Assembly (NCBI GenBank): GCA_014529385.2
Contig: CM043958.1
Location: 86,808,525-86,872,524 of the forward strand
DNA length: 64,000 nucleotides
Direction of reading: 5' to 3'
Origin: Adiantum capillus-veneris
Taxonomy: Eukaryota > Streptophyta > Polypodiopsida > Polypodiales > Pteridaceae
The notes under the pieces are model-generated. The model saw only the letters and a program-made list of their open reading frames with translations. It was not told the origin of the DNA and searched no databases. This document shows, piece by piece, positions 22,740-32,880 of this stretch. The translations under genes were made by a program, and so were the position numbers. Position 1 is the first letter of the stretch. Each line of letters begins with the position of its first letter.

Positions 22740-23510
22740 TGTCAGAGAAAAGTGAAATTTGTGAAGTGCTTGAGTTTAAGGTCAAAATAAGTCCAAACTT
22801 CATAAAACTTGGGGGATAGACTTATATGGGCACAGGGAACAAGACTATGCAAAAACAGACAAAAAATTCAATCCCCATTGCTCTCTGCCTAATCTATCGC
22901 GATAGACTGATGAAGGTGGTGATTGACTAGCAACAAGGAAAAAACCTTTATACCACAGGTTTAACACATCAATACAAGAGTACTCACAAAAATTGAGTGA
23001 AATTGAACACCATCTTGACCACAAAACTTCAAAACTGGTGTTTAGAGTCTGAATTCAGAGACAAGGGCAAGAAGTCTTTGACCAAATGTCCAAACAGTGC
23101 CAAAATTGGTCAATGCACTACACAAGGGGAGGCTGAACCAACTGTGGAGAAAACTTGAGCAAAATGCTAAAAAAGGAGAAAATGCCAAGTCTATCGCGAT
23201 AGACCAGGGAAACTGCTGCTGGGGAACTTTTCTTTCAAATTTCCCCTAGGGAGAGCTTTATCAGAGCCTATATAACAGACACACCAAAATTCAAGGCATT
23301 TAGATCACTGAAGGTCAATCTGAGGTTTAGATAGAGAATCAAGCTCTGACTGAAATATTGAAATGGGACCAAAACCCAACCCAAGTGTCCAAACTTCATA
23401 AAACTTGAGGGATATGCTATAGAGGGTAACTGGAACTCAAGGGTAAAGTCACAATTTTGAATTGACTTGTGCTGAGCAAATTGTCAGTCTATCGCGATAG
23501 ACTAAGAAAG
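22740..23510 (+). repeat. ~298-bp tandem array with a perfect palindrome in each unit
   Basis: The 18-base palindrome AGTCTATCGCGATAGACT occurs at 22889-22908 (edge base changed), 23188-23205 (last base changed) and 23486-23503 (perfect). Spacing is about 297-298 bases. The flanks also repeat: ccaaacttcataaaactt is at 22793 and 23389, two periods apart. Elsewhere the units have diverged strongly, so the palindrome is the best-kept part. A half site (AGTCTATCGCGA) is in the LTR at 21778-21792. No protein is encoded. Confidence 0.88.
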
Positions 23511-23784
23511 TAGTGATTCAGACACATTTTGCAATTTGTGACTATACTGCTAGGACATACTCTCTATATAGATCCCAACCATCATTTCATATTTGAAATT
23601 GGACCACCAGAAGACTGACTACGTGGTTGCTGTATATACTTGAAAGATTTTTTGGTAATTCAGGGAAAACCCTTGTGAACAGACTAACCATCCTTGTGTA
23701 GATCCCAGAAGGACATCATCACAAAGCCACACAGGAAGAAGGAGTCCAGGTAAGCTTTAAGTTTGCAACCCAACTTTCATTCTT

Positions 23785-23928
23785 ATGTATTTAAGGTCAG
23801 GAGCCTTTGTTAAGTCGGGAGCTAAAAGTGTCAAAAGTCAAGTAAGCACCACGTCCACCGAAGAGAGTGTAACTCAGACGAGACTAGACCCATTAGCGCC
23901 AATCATTGAAGAGGGTAGTGATACTGGC
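23785..23928 (+). pseudogene. gag start of the gypsy element, truncated
   Basis: The frame MYLRSGAFVKSGAKSVKS...EEGSDTG begins at ATG 23785, after the long leader. At about 23929 it runs without interruption into copia RT sequence (YPDYVCRLLKALYGLKQG), giving a chimeric frame that stops at 24000. The N-terminal MYLRSG is inferred to be gag by position, as no further gag motif remains. Confidence 0.6.
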
Positions 23929-25092
23929 ACTTACCCAGATTATGTATGCAGACTTCTCAAAGCTTTGTATGGTTTGAAGCAGGGCTCTGGAATATGGTAA
24001 GACAGGATTGCCAAGTATCTTGTCAGTATTGGTTTTAGGAGAGCTCATGCTGATCATTCACTCTATGTACGTGAGAGTGATGTGGGGATTGTGGTCATTA
24101 CCATATATGTAGATGACCTTATTATTGTTGGTGACAATGCTATGGAGATTGACCATGTGAAGGGTCTTCTCAAACAGGAGTTTGAAATGAAAGATTTAGG
24201 CGAGTTGCGCTACTTTCTTGGCATTGAGGTGATCAGGACTCCAGAGGGTGTATGGCTATCACAGAGACAGTATGCTTTGGACATGTTGTCAAAGTATGGT
24301 ATGGATGATTGTAAGACAATTTCTATTCCCTTGGATGTGAATGCAAAGCTGAGTGCAGAGAAGGGTGATGTTGTTGAGGATGTCAACATGTACAGGAAGA
24401 TTGTGGGTAGTCTAATCCACTTGACTATCACGAGGCCAGACTTGAGCTACATAGTAGGCTTGGAGAGTCAGTTCATGCAGCTTTCGAGGAAGCCACATTT
24501 GGATGGAGTACGACGCACACTTAGGTATGTGCAAGGTACTCTTGACTACGCATTGTTCTATGCAGCAGATGCACCATTAGCATTGTATGGGTATACAGAT
24601 GCAGATTGGGCAGGTAGCATTGTTGATAGGAGATCTACGAATGGATTCATGTTCTCTTTTGGGAGTGCTGCTATTACTTGGAGCAGCAAAAAGCAGCCTA
24701 CGGTTGCTTTATCGAGCACAGAGGCCGAGTACAGAGGTGCAGCAGTTGCGGCGTGCGAGGTAGCTTGGCTACGCACATTACTTGAGGACTTGGGAGTGCA
24801 GGTGGACCAGCATATTTTCATCCATTGTGACAACCTCAGCAGCATGCAGTTGGCTAGGAACCCAGTGTTCCATGCCAAGACCAAACACATAGAGGTCCAT
24901 TACCACTACGTTCGAGAGCGAGTGTTGGCAGGCGACATCGACTTGGTCTACGTCAGCACAGAGGAGCAGATAGCGGATATCTTTACCAAGGCCCTCGGAG
25001 CTGAGAAGCTTCGACGTTTCCGGACTATGCTTGGACTCTGCGACATGCAGAGCTCGAGGGGGAGTGTTGAGATGTCGAGCTCTACACCTTGA
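23929..25092 (+). pseudogene. Copia RT (C-terminal half) and RNase H
   Basis: One stop (TAA 23998-24000) interrupts the join. After it the frame is open for 364 codons. RT contains TIYVDDLIIVG with the catalytic Asp pair, and KQEFEMKDLGELRYFLGIEV. RNase H contains GYTDADWAGS, ALSSTEAEYRGA and RNPVFHAKTKHIEV. It ends SSRGSVEMSSSTP-stop inside the LTR. At the position of the nonsense codon in the 39978-45215 copy, this copy has Gln (CAG). Confidence 0.88.
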
Positions 25093-25320
25093 GCTGGCAT
25101 CCACTACGGGTCTTGGCCGCTTACGACATTTACTCACTGGCGCGTTAGGTGACTGACACGGAGGATCTCTGCCAGTGATTCTACAGCTGGATTACACTTA
25201 TAGTGCCAGCCTAGTACGCTTCTAGCGAGTTCACACTTAGTGACCGCATGTACATATGTGTTACTTTTCAGCTTTAGCACTTAGTCATTTTGTAGCTCTC
25301 TTGCATCCTCATTCTTTACA
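25065..25320 (+). repeat. 3' LTR of the truncated copia, internally deleted
   Basis: It runs TGTTGAGATGTC...CATTCTTTACA but measures 256 bp against 323 bp in the family copies. About 67 bases are missing between two ctctctt-type short repeats near 25290-25305. The purine tract CTCGAGGGGGAG precedes it. Confidence 0.88.
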
Positions 25321-26044
25321 ATAACTTTTTTCAAGTTACTGGTTGAATGTCTAAAGCATCGTGATGGAAAACTACAAGAATCTCTTTTTCTTTTGGAAAG
25401 TTTATAGCATAATCCTTTTTTAAGAAAGATTTCGTAGTTAGACTCGTAGTTTAACTTGATTCAGCCAAGGTGCCTTGCCACCTAGGCGGACCAAATAGAT
25501 GTGTAAGGTAAGTAAACTAGTGGATTTGGATACCATGGTGGGCCTAAACTATACCCGAATTATTACAAACAATTGAACTAGCGGATGGCTGGATTGGAAT
25601 TTGAAGAAAAATTCTTTATAAAACTTCATATGATGATGCCTTCATTGATCTAGGAAGATAAAACTGTGATAATAAAATTGGGGGGATTCGGACACTTGGA
25701 TTAGAAGGGGTAATGGCCTTCTAATCAGAATGATATAAAATTCTTTTCTGCTTAAAAAAAAACTTTGGGTTCTTTTAGAAAAACATTTGTGTACATAATT
25801 ACTATGGACTTAGCTTGCAAAGTTGTAAATTTTTTTAAAGATGGACATGGATAACAACTGGTATAGTCCATTGTGAAGTCACGGAGCGGAGCGTAGATCG
25901 ACTCACACACACACACACACACACACACAGATACACAGAGAGCTTACATAGGACAGAAAGAATCGTTTTGAAGGGTTATCTCCCAAAACCTTAATATCCA
26001 CAAAAGTATAAGTGAGTATATACAAAGAGTTAGTGATAAGTGAG
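25321..26044 (-). other. Flank of the truncated copia; LTR part of an older copia
   Basis: The part next to 26044 is the minus-oriented LTR of the copia whose RNase H lies at 47722-48217, interrupted by the giant element. It contains a (CA)n run at 25904-25929. The rest, 25321-25830, shows no recognisable gene. Bases 25843-25875 are an inverted match to 13484-13516. Confidence 0.55.
26040..26044. repeat. Target-site duplication GTGAG (left copy)
   Basis: GTGAG directly precedes the LTR start at 26045 and recurs at 47576-47580 directly after the other LTR. This proves that 26045-47575 is one insertion. Confidence 0.92.
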
Positions 26045-28035
26045 TGTTGGACGGATACGCCACGACGGACGTCAGCATAGCGAGAACTCACCTAACAAGA
26101 TTTGTCAGGTAAGGACGAAGCTCGACCCGCAGGCGCGTGGAAGCAAGCATAGGGTGTCAACCTACACTCGACCGACTCCTAACTAATTCCTAGAGAGGTC
26201 TCTACCCAATGTCTAAGTCACAGCCTTCAAGAGTGCATAAGAGGAAACTTCCTATAACGCTTTCTAGAGCCGACACCCACAATCTCGAAACACCACAGAA
26301 CTTGAAGGAGACCCTACTAACACCAATAGGTCGCTCTCCCTAAGGTCTATGAACCAAAACCCCAACCCAAAACATTCGGTGCAAAATCACGTAGCATGTC
26401 TGGCCGAAATTTTTAGATCTTCGTTTCTAAAATCTAAAGTGCCTAATGTGTAGCTCTACTCAATGTGAAGGCGTGGATATGTTGCAATGCAAAATCGGAC
26501 AATGTATGCTCACCGAATCACCAGATGAAGCTCGTAGATGGAGCTCGCAAAACCGGACCGTATGCGCGCAATGTAGGTATCGGCATGTAGCTCTCGTCGG
26601 AGGCAACACACTGCACTTCTCTGCACTCGATTCCGACCACCGGTGCACACGTAGCATTGTCGTGCTGTGACACGTACATAGTGGGAACGCATGCTACAAG
26701 AGTTATCTTGTAATTTTTTAGATACATAATTATCTTTCCTATAATGTACATATGCATATTTAAGTATAACAATAAGCCTTCTATCTCATCCTATTATTTT
26801 TCTCAAGGGTAACCTATTCTTACTTTACCATCAGAAAATACTATGGAAAAAGCATCAATAGCTCCGCCTCTTTAACTTGGGACAAAAAGCATTGATTCTT
26901 TATTTCTACTATCTCATTATCATCTCACACCCTAGCTAGATCCTATATCTAGGGTAAACTCCAATATATATATATATTCTATGTATTTTTCATATTTTTC
27001 TTATATGTCTTTTTAAATAGCTACTAGGAGGGAATCATATCCTAGTGGAACACTAGGTGGCATGATTTCAAAGATACACTTATTTTAATGCATTATTGCA
27101 AGCATGATTACAAAACTTTGTCAAAGAGCAATGTCATGCTTTCATATGGCATGAGGTGTCCTTTGGAATCAAATGAAAGTCTAGGCTAAGGGGACCACAT
27201 GAAGACTTTTGCTGCCAGAAATGGACCCTATTTTGATGAATTTTTTACACAAAGTTCCAATCCAAATTGGAAAATGATTTTAAAATGAAAATTGTAGCTA
27301 ATGAGCTGAAGTTTTTGTCCATATTTTTACTTTTTTATTTGGAGCCACGGTTGAGGAGATATGATCAAAATATTGGACCCCAGTCTGCCCACATCATGCA
27401 GGGACAGCTCATTTTCAACTTTTCCAATTCCTATTCACACTGGCTCCTCTCTTCTTGTGTAAACCCTTGGGGGTTCCCTTCACCTATAAAAGGGGACCTC
27501 TTATTCCTTGAAAAGGAACTCAAGAATTCAAGCCATTGATGAGAGGAATTCTTGAGGGAGTGAGTAGTAATGCCTAATTGTACTTAGCCCCATTAACATA
27601 AGCCCAAGCCTACACTTTCTCCTAGAGGAAGACTAGCCATTCTTGTACGCTAACCTTGGAAGATCAACTCTAATCAAAGAAGGTGATGTACTTGGCGTAT
27701 CAATCAACGTTGAATTCTCCCCTCTTCTTCTCTCTCCCATCAATAATGGTGCCGAAGGGTTTCAAGTAAGATGTGTTCTACATTGATGTTTTCTTGATTT
27801 CTTGTTGTTTTCATTTTCATATCTAATCCAACATATATATATGTATCTAATCTCATCTCCTTAACCAAACCTATCCCTCTCATTCTTAGTAATTCATCCT
27901 CTCTAGGTTCTCTTTGCTACAGGTACATCTCTCCCTGCAGTATCCTTATTGCCTACGGGCAAGAATAGGGCTTGGGAGGGAAACTTCTCATCTCTTCACT
28001 TCTCTCATATCTACATTTCTCACATACTATCCTAG

Positions 28036-28254
28036 ATGAATAACCCACATGATGATCATTTCTATCGCTTTCACTCTGTACGATCTATTAGAATTAACGT
28101 ATGGATTAGCCGTAAAATACACTTTCAACAACGTATAGTGTTTCTCTTCGGCCCTGAAAGACTCAATGAAATACTTCTATCACCAGATCCCATCATACTA
28201 CCTCTCATAGACTATAATTTTTCTTTTGATGTAAGCGTAGTTATCTTGCTATGA
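28036..28254 (+). CDS. Leader small ORF, 72 codons (copy A1)
   Basis: I do not recognise a domain. The peptide starts MNNPHDDHFYRF and contains INVWISRKIHFQQR, LFGPERLNEI, ILPLIDYNFSFDVS and a stop after VILL. It aligns along its length with the peptide at 56533-56315 (ISRKIHFQQR, ILPLIDY, SFDV shared), which occupies the leader of a different gypsy element. ATG and stop positions correspond in both. Either a short leader-encoded peptide or a conserved leader repeat that happens to be open is possible. Confidence 0.4.
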   Translation: MNNPHDDHFYRFHSVRSIRINVWISRKIHFQQRIVFLFGPERLNEILLSPDPIILPLIDYNFSFDVSVVILL

Positions 28255-28259
28255 ACCAA

Positions 28260-28379
28260 GTTATCTTCCTATTTGGCTAGCCAAGATTGAATGCCATTAA
28301 CTCATCTGTTAACCCTTTCATATTACCCATGATACGATATGACCATAACCTTGATGTTTTCATCTTTGTGTTATTTTGA
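28260..28379 (+). pseudogene. Leader small ORF, partial second copy (A2)
   Basis: The frame reads VIFLFG-stop-PRLNAINSSVNPFILPMIRYD and ends DVFIFVLF-stop. It matches the C-terminal half of the peptide at 56767-56555 (SVNPFILPLIRYD, DVYIFVLF). It lacks the N-terminal half and has one internal stop. It lies directly after copy A1, giving a tandem pair as at 56315-56767. Confidence 0.5.
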
Positions 28380-28884
28380 CATTTTCTTTTGTGTTCTTTT
28401 TTTGTGCGTGTGAGTGCAAGTGAGAATGGGTGGGCTTCTTTGATTGTACTTCTTTCCAAACCCTAGTCTTCATAGCATCTATGGTTTAACTCCTTCATAT
28501 AGTTTTTGTCGAGTTCTCTCACAAACTCTCACAGCCATAAGCCCGGTGCTTTCCTGGCAAGACAACAAATTTCTCGACAGCGTCAAGATGAAGCTCACAC
28601 TCTCTCTGGTACACAGTACGCTCACTCATAGACTTTGAAACTTTTAAAAATGACAAAAAAGGTTTTTCATTAAGGTCAAAAAGTGGTATAAATACCTTAC
28701 AATTCTCAAACCCTAAAGTTCCAAATCAACCATCTACTCAATCTTACTGTCAAAACTGGGATACAATCTAGAAACTTCTGCAAGCCCCAATATTTACAAG
28801 GTGTTTTCTCAATAAATGAATAATTACAAAAAATGATAATCTGCCGAGTAGTCAGTTTCCGTAGGGTGTGTCCAGCTTCTAACA

Positions 28885-28898
28885 CTCTCCCCCTCCTT
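28885..28898 (-). other. Polypurine tract of the giant element
   Basis: On the minus strand AAGGAGGGGGAGAG directly precedes the 3' LTR start TGTTAGAAG. Confidence 0.8.
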
Positions 28899-28936
28899 GC
28901 TCATGTTGTCCCCGACATGGCTATTGAGCTGCTTCT

Positions 28937-31857
28937 TCATCTTATGGTTTCGCACATCTTGAGCAGCGACTCGTATCTTGCATGTAGATCCAGTAGTGTT
29001 GGGCCGAATATATCAGTGTTGATGGTGAAGAAGTCGGTGTAGAACGCTTCTTGAAAGGCTTGGAGGTGATAGGATGGCAGAAACAATATCCTTTGATACA
29101 ATGCATGTATCACCTCCTTAGAAGGCTGACCAGACAGATCATATGCACATCTGTAAGTATCTTGAAAGAAGAAGATACTGTCTGTCACCTGGCCGGGTTT
29201 GAACGTCTCGAAGACTGCCAAAAGGGTTTTACAAATCTTTCTCATCATTATGCAAAAAAGGTCAGGCGAGCCAGTGAACAATTTGATGGCGCCCGTTAGG
29301 GTTTTCACCATGTATTGAACACTTATTCTCACGCCTGCCTTCAAGCCTGGCAGCTTTGGATAGTTCAACCAAGTGGGTTGGCTTCTTTGTAGTATCTCCT
29401 GGGCCTTCCACATCCGTATCCTTGGTAGAGGGCAGAAGCTTAGGTTATCTCTGATGATTTTGGGTGCCTAAATGGATTAGGTACTGTGGATACTTCATCA
29501 GCCACGCCTTTCTCCACATGGGCTAGGAGTCGACTATCAACTTGTCCCCTTTAGGCTGGGAGATATCTGCTGTGTAGAGTGGCACGGTCGGCTCTTCTCT
29601 AATCCTCTTGTTGATGGTGGCAGCTTTGTACTTTAACAAAGGATATGGGAGAGAGGGCTGTAGCCATTCACGCCGGAGGTTGCTGGCGTCGATCTTTTGA
29701 ATGGTCATGGATTAAAAAACCCTCTGCTCCCATTCCAAGGCTTCCTTGGCCGTTTCTCTGATTTCTGCCTCTATGGCCTTGCGCAACTTCTCTTCCTCTT
29801 CTTGTGTCAGATCTTGTGGCTCTCGAGAGGGTCCTACTAGGATTTCCTCTTTCATGGGTGTGTCCACAGGATCTGCCACATTCTCTAGGTCTATGCCTTC
29901 CATGGTTGCCAGCCCTGTGCCTGCCTACTCTTCTACCTGCTGTCCTCTTAGTTCTTCTATCTGCTTTAGGGGTGTCTGTTTCTCTGCTTCAGCTTCTTCT
30001 CCCATGTTCACGAGGAGGTCGTTCAACTCGGCGTTTATCTTCTCCGCCTCCTCGAGCTTTCTCTTGATAATTTCTAGCTCATCTTGCATTGCTTTCTACT
30101 CTTTTTCCATGCGTGTTTGCATAACCACCGACCCTTCCGCCATCATCAACCTTTGATTTTTCTCTAAAGTCAACTCTTTCTGAAGCTCTTTCATATGTTC
30201 TTCATAGATCTGGCTTTCTGTAGTGGTGTGAGTCGAGCTAGTAGCCCTGACTCTGGCAGGAGATGCCCATAGCCGCTGGATGGTTTGATCTTTAACTTTA
30301 AGCTGATCTTTGAGCTCAAGGAACTCATCCTGGCTAGCCTCCTGGTCTATTTTTGCCTTTTCTTTGGCATTTTGCATGGCCTCAACTTCCTTGTACTCCT
30401 CAGCAAGTTGTAGGGTTAGGTTATCCCTTTCCCTCTCTGCATCTGTCAATGACTTGCTGAGTTGTCTATACTCCTCTTCGGCTCCTTGCAGTTTTTGAGC
30501 TGCTGCCTGATTTTCTCTTTTCATTTCTTGGCATCTTTGCAATGCCTTTGCCAGACTGGCTTGCAGCTCTGCTTCTCTCTCTATCTGCCTTTGGATTTGT
30601 TTTTGTAAAGTGTCAACTTTTAGCTTTATCTGCACTTCAGTGGCTTTGAGAGTTGCCATTTCACTTTCTGAGGCCATTGACTCTGCTCTTAGCCCGGTTA
30701 GCTTTGTCATCACCACATCCTAATCATTGGTGGGTGGGTGCAGGTCCACTGTATCAGTGGCTACTCCTTTAGCTCTACTAGCCGTAGGCTTTGCATTTGC
30801 TCTTTGGGCCCCGTGCTTGCCAAGTCGAATGCGACTGTGGCAGCCTCTTCTTTTGTATATCCGGCAGCTAGCAGGTCTAGAAATGTGTTGTATGATTCAT
30901 TTGGCTCTGGCTAATCTCTTTTAGGCTTAGCCTCTTCCTTTGGTTCTTGCTCGTGGCTTTGTTCTTGCTTGGAATCTTCTTGGTCTTCTGGTTTGTCTTG
31001 CTCCTCTTTCTCTTCTTGTGGAGGGCTACGAGGAGGTGGTGAGGGCGGTGGGCTGGACTCAGGGCTGGCCGGTGGAGTTGTCAGATTTTTCTTGAAATCT
31101 CTGTCCGCCTTTGTATTCCTTTCTCTCTCTTGGCCTTCCTGCTCTTCTAGCAGTTTCTGTCGGACTTGCTCCACTTCCCCTTCTGTAAAGGGTACATGTG
31201 GGATATTCTGTGCTGTGGCATCAAGAATCTCAAAATTCTTAAAGTAATCATCGAATCTGTCTCTGTGCACCCTTCGGGATGATCCCGACATTGCTTCTAG
31301 ATACGGCTTCCATAGCTCGTATAAATCTCCTTTGAGGGCTCTTTCTGCCCTGAAGCTTTCCATCAGCCGCTCTAGACGTGTCGCTTTCTGTGATTTTGTC
31401 TCTTCTTTTGGTTACACTATCCCCCTTGTTGGAGAGATCTAGTGCAGCTGCCACTACTCTTTCTGTGATTAGAATCTCAGTGCCTGGCTTGCCCTGCAGA
31501 TCTGTAACTTGGGCCACTCCATCTTCTTTTATTGTTGTCACAAATTCCAATACTCTTTTTATGGCAATACCTGCCGGCACCGCTTCAAAGTAATTGTGGA
31601 GATCAATCTTCTCCAGATACTCTGCCATCTTGCTTTTGACGAACTCATTGAGTTCCCGCGGTAGAATCACGTTTCCTTCGGTGTCTTTGAACACGCCTTG
31701 GTAAATATTTAGATCATTGGACTCTAGCAGATCTTCTTGGATCCATGTGCTGGTTGGCTTTAGAGTTCCTTATGGTATGACGAAGGGCTCTACTTCTTCC
31801 AAGTAATCCTTTATGGTCATCCTTTTCTTCTTTGCCGGTGACTTTGCGGCTGCCATA
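28937..31857 (-). pseudogene. Long coiled-coil ORF in env position of the giant element, unknown function
   Basis: The start is ATG 31857 (MAAAKSPAKKKRMTIKDYL, with a basic N-terminus). The protein continues through VILPRELNEFVKSKMAEYL, a frameshift near 31365, DRFDDYFKNFEILDA, an acidic and proline-rich linker (PPASPESSPPPSPPPRSPP), and a long heptad-rich, Glu/Lys/Gln-rich segment at about 30716-29950 that should form a coiled coil. The C-terminal block at 29413-28937 reads FFQDTYRCAYDLSGQP. Several stops (31771, about 30908, about 30778, 29940, 29709, 29520) interrupt about 970 codons. No transmembrane segment or zinc knuckle is seen. It fills the place of an env-like ORF, but could be a displaced gag-like or accessory ORF. 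Confidence 0.6.
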
Positions 31858-31979
31858 GATCCTGTTGCACTCAGTAGTCCGAAGTTAGCGTTTTTTCCAT
31901 ATCAACTGAGAAGCCGAGTTTTCACTATCCAAATGACTTGAAAATTGAAAATAAAGCTTAAAAGGAACTCGTGAAACTG

Positions 31980-32880
31980 TGCATGTGCTCACAGTGCAAT
32001 TATGGCCAAAAATTTTCATTTAGACATCCTACTTGTAGGATGTCTTTTTCATCAGATTTGGGTGATACTTGACATGCTGGTGGTCCTTGGCATGTACAAC
32101 ATGGCTATGTGCTTGGATTTGGGCATCAAAAAAGTGGATTTTTGGGCTGATTCAGGCTTTAGGTCACAAATTGGGTAGAAATTCCACAACAGGTAGCAAT
32201 TAATGTCGAAATGGGTTGAAAATTGATATATGGGCTCATTGCACCATGGTATTGGCTCCCATGATGTCACTCTTTGCACAGAAGGTCAAAAATATGCTGG
32301 AGACATCCTACGCGCTATTTCATCAAAATGGCTTGGGATTTGTTCTGTGGGTAGTCCTTGGCATGTGGAACATGGCCATGCTCTTGTATTTTGATTTGGA
32401 CAAGAATTGATGTTGGTAAGACTCTGCATAGTGTTTTTGGGCTCAAAAAGTGTATCTTGAAGGTGTTGGGGATCAAAAATGATTAGAATGGCTTCAAACT
32501 TGGTATTTGAGCTCTTGAAGATGATAAGAAAAGATATGGAATGTAAAAATATCCCTTGTAGGCCAAAATGTCAAATAGACACCCTACGCGTAGGATGTCT
32601 ACTTCATCAGGTAACCACACAGATTGGTTGATTATGTGCTTGTGAATGTGTTGTGCAAGTTTCATGTGATTTGGACAAGTTTTGGTAGGTCTATGGCCCA
32701 TTATTGCCTCTATGTCCTAACTTTGCGTTTTTATGCATATGAGGTCAATGTTGGTCCAAATGGGATGAAACTTGGTGGCTACCATGTAAAGGCTATTCAG
32801 AAAATGTGTGTGATGAAAAATGTTGGGTTCTGTGCCCAGAAATTCCCTTGAGACATCCTACGTGTAGGATGTCTCCTGAT
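31980..32880. repeat. ~276-bp degenerate tandem array with a 24-bp palindrome per unit
   Basis: A palindrome with arms AGACATCCTAC and GTAGGATGTCT occurs at 32022-32045, 32577-32600 (one change) and 32851-32874. A half copy (AGACATCCTACGCG) is at 32301-32314. Steps are 279, 276 and 274 bases. Flanks repeat loosely: tccttggcatgt near 32093 and 32353, and ttcatca just after each palindrome. The palindrome is far better kept than the rest of the unit. Another copy is in the leader at 46076-46099, and half sites are in both LTRs (26390-26401, 46999-47010). Confidence 0.88.

Larger units (their letters stand above)
21300..23928 (+). mobile_element. 5' part of a gypsy element with Asp-type primer site
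   Basis: A putative LTR (left edge uncertain, right edge ...CTAAAACA at 22125) contains a TATA box and an (AG)n run at about 21475-21497. A primer site, a 1.6-kb leader with a palindromic tandem array, and a gag start at 23785 follow. The element is cut at 23928 by copia sequence. The Asp-type primer site and long leader resemble Athila/Tat-type plant gypsy elements. No pol remains. Confidence 0.75.
23929..25320 (+). mobile_element. 5'-truncated Ty1/copia (family of 39978-45215)
   Basis: This is the 3' part of a copia: the second half of RT, RNase H, purine tract and 3' LTR. It is nearly identical in sequence to the same region of the element at 39978-45215. The left end falls inside RT and no 5' LTR is present. 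Retrotransposition alone does not explain this; recombination or template switching does. Confidence 0.9.
26656..28580 (+). mobile_element. LTR-plus-leader fragment of another gypsy element
   Basis: The 1.9-kb insertion has a TATA-like box (CACCTATAAAAGGGG, about 27483-27497). An LTR-like end CCCATCA near 27742 is followed by a primer-like TGGTGCCGAAGGG (about 27747-27759). A leader with two related small ORFs comes next. There is no gag, no pol and no second LTR, and no clean target duplication, so it is a partial element. The leader layout parallels that of the tandem gypsy element at 56315-56845. Confidence 0.6.
26045..28884 (-). repeat. 3' LTR of the giant element, split by an insertion
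   Basis: The parts 26045-26655 and 28581-28884 together match the LTR at 46649-47575. At the break, the uninterrupted LTR reads cacacgtagcgtgaagatgaag. The split one has cacacgtagc at 26646-26655 and gtcaagatgaag from 28581. Confidence 0.88.

Noticed and set aside
26656-28580. DNA transposon, from the inverted similarity of ttgtcgtgc and gcaagacaa
   Set aside because: The match is short and imperfect, there is no transposase and no clear target duplication, and the interior has LTR, primer-site and leader features.
28937-31857. Host gene such as a myosin- or tropomyosin-like coiled-coil protein
   Set aside because: The ORF lies between the purine tract and pol of the giant element on its coding strand, with no introns visible. 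Coiled-coil composition alone gives spurious matches.
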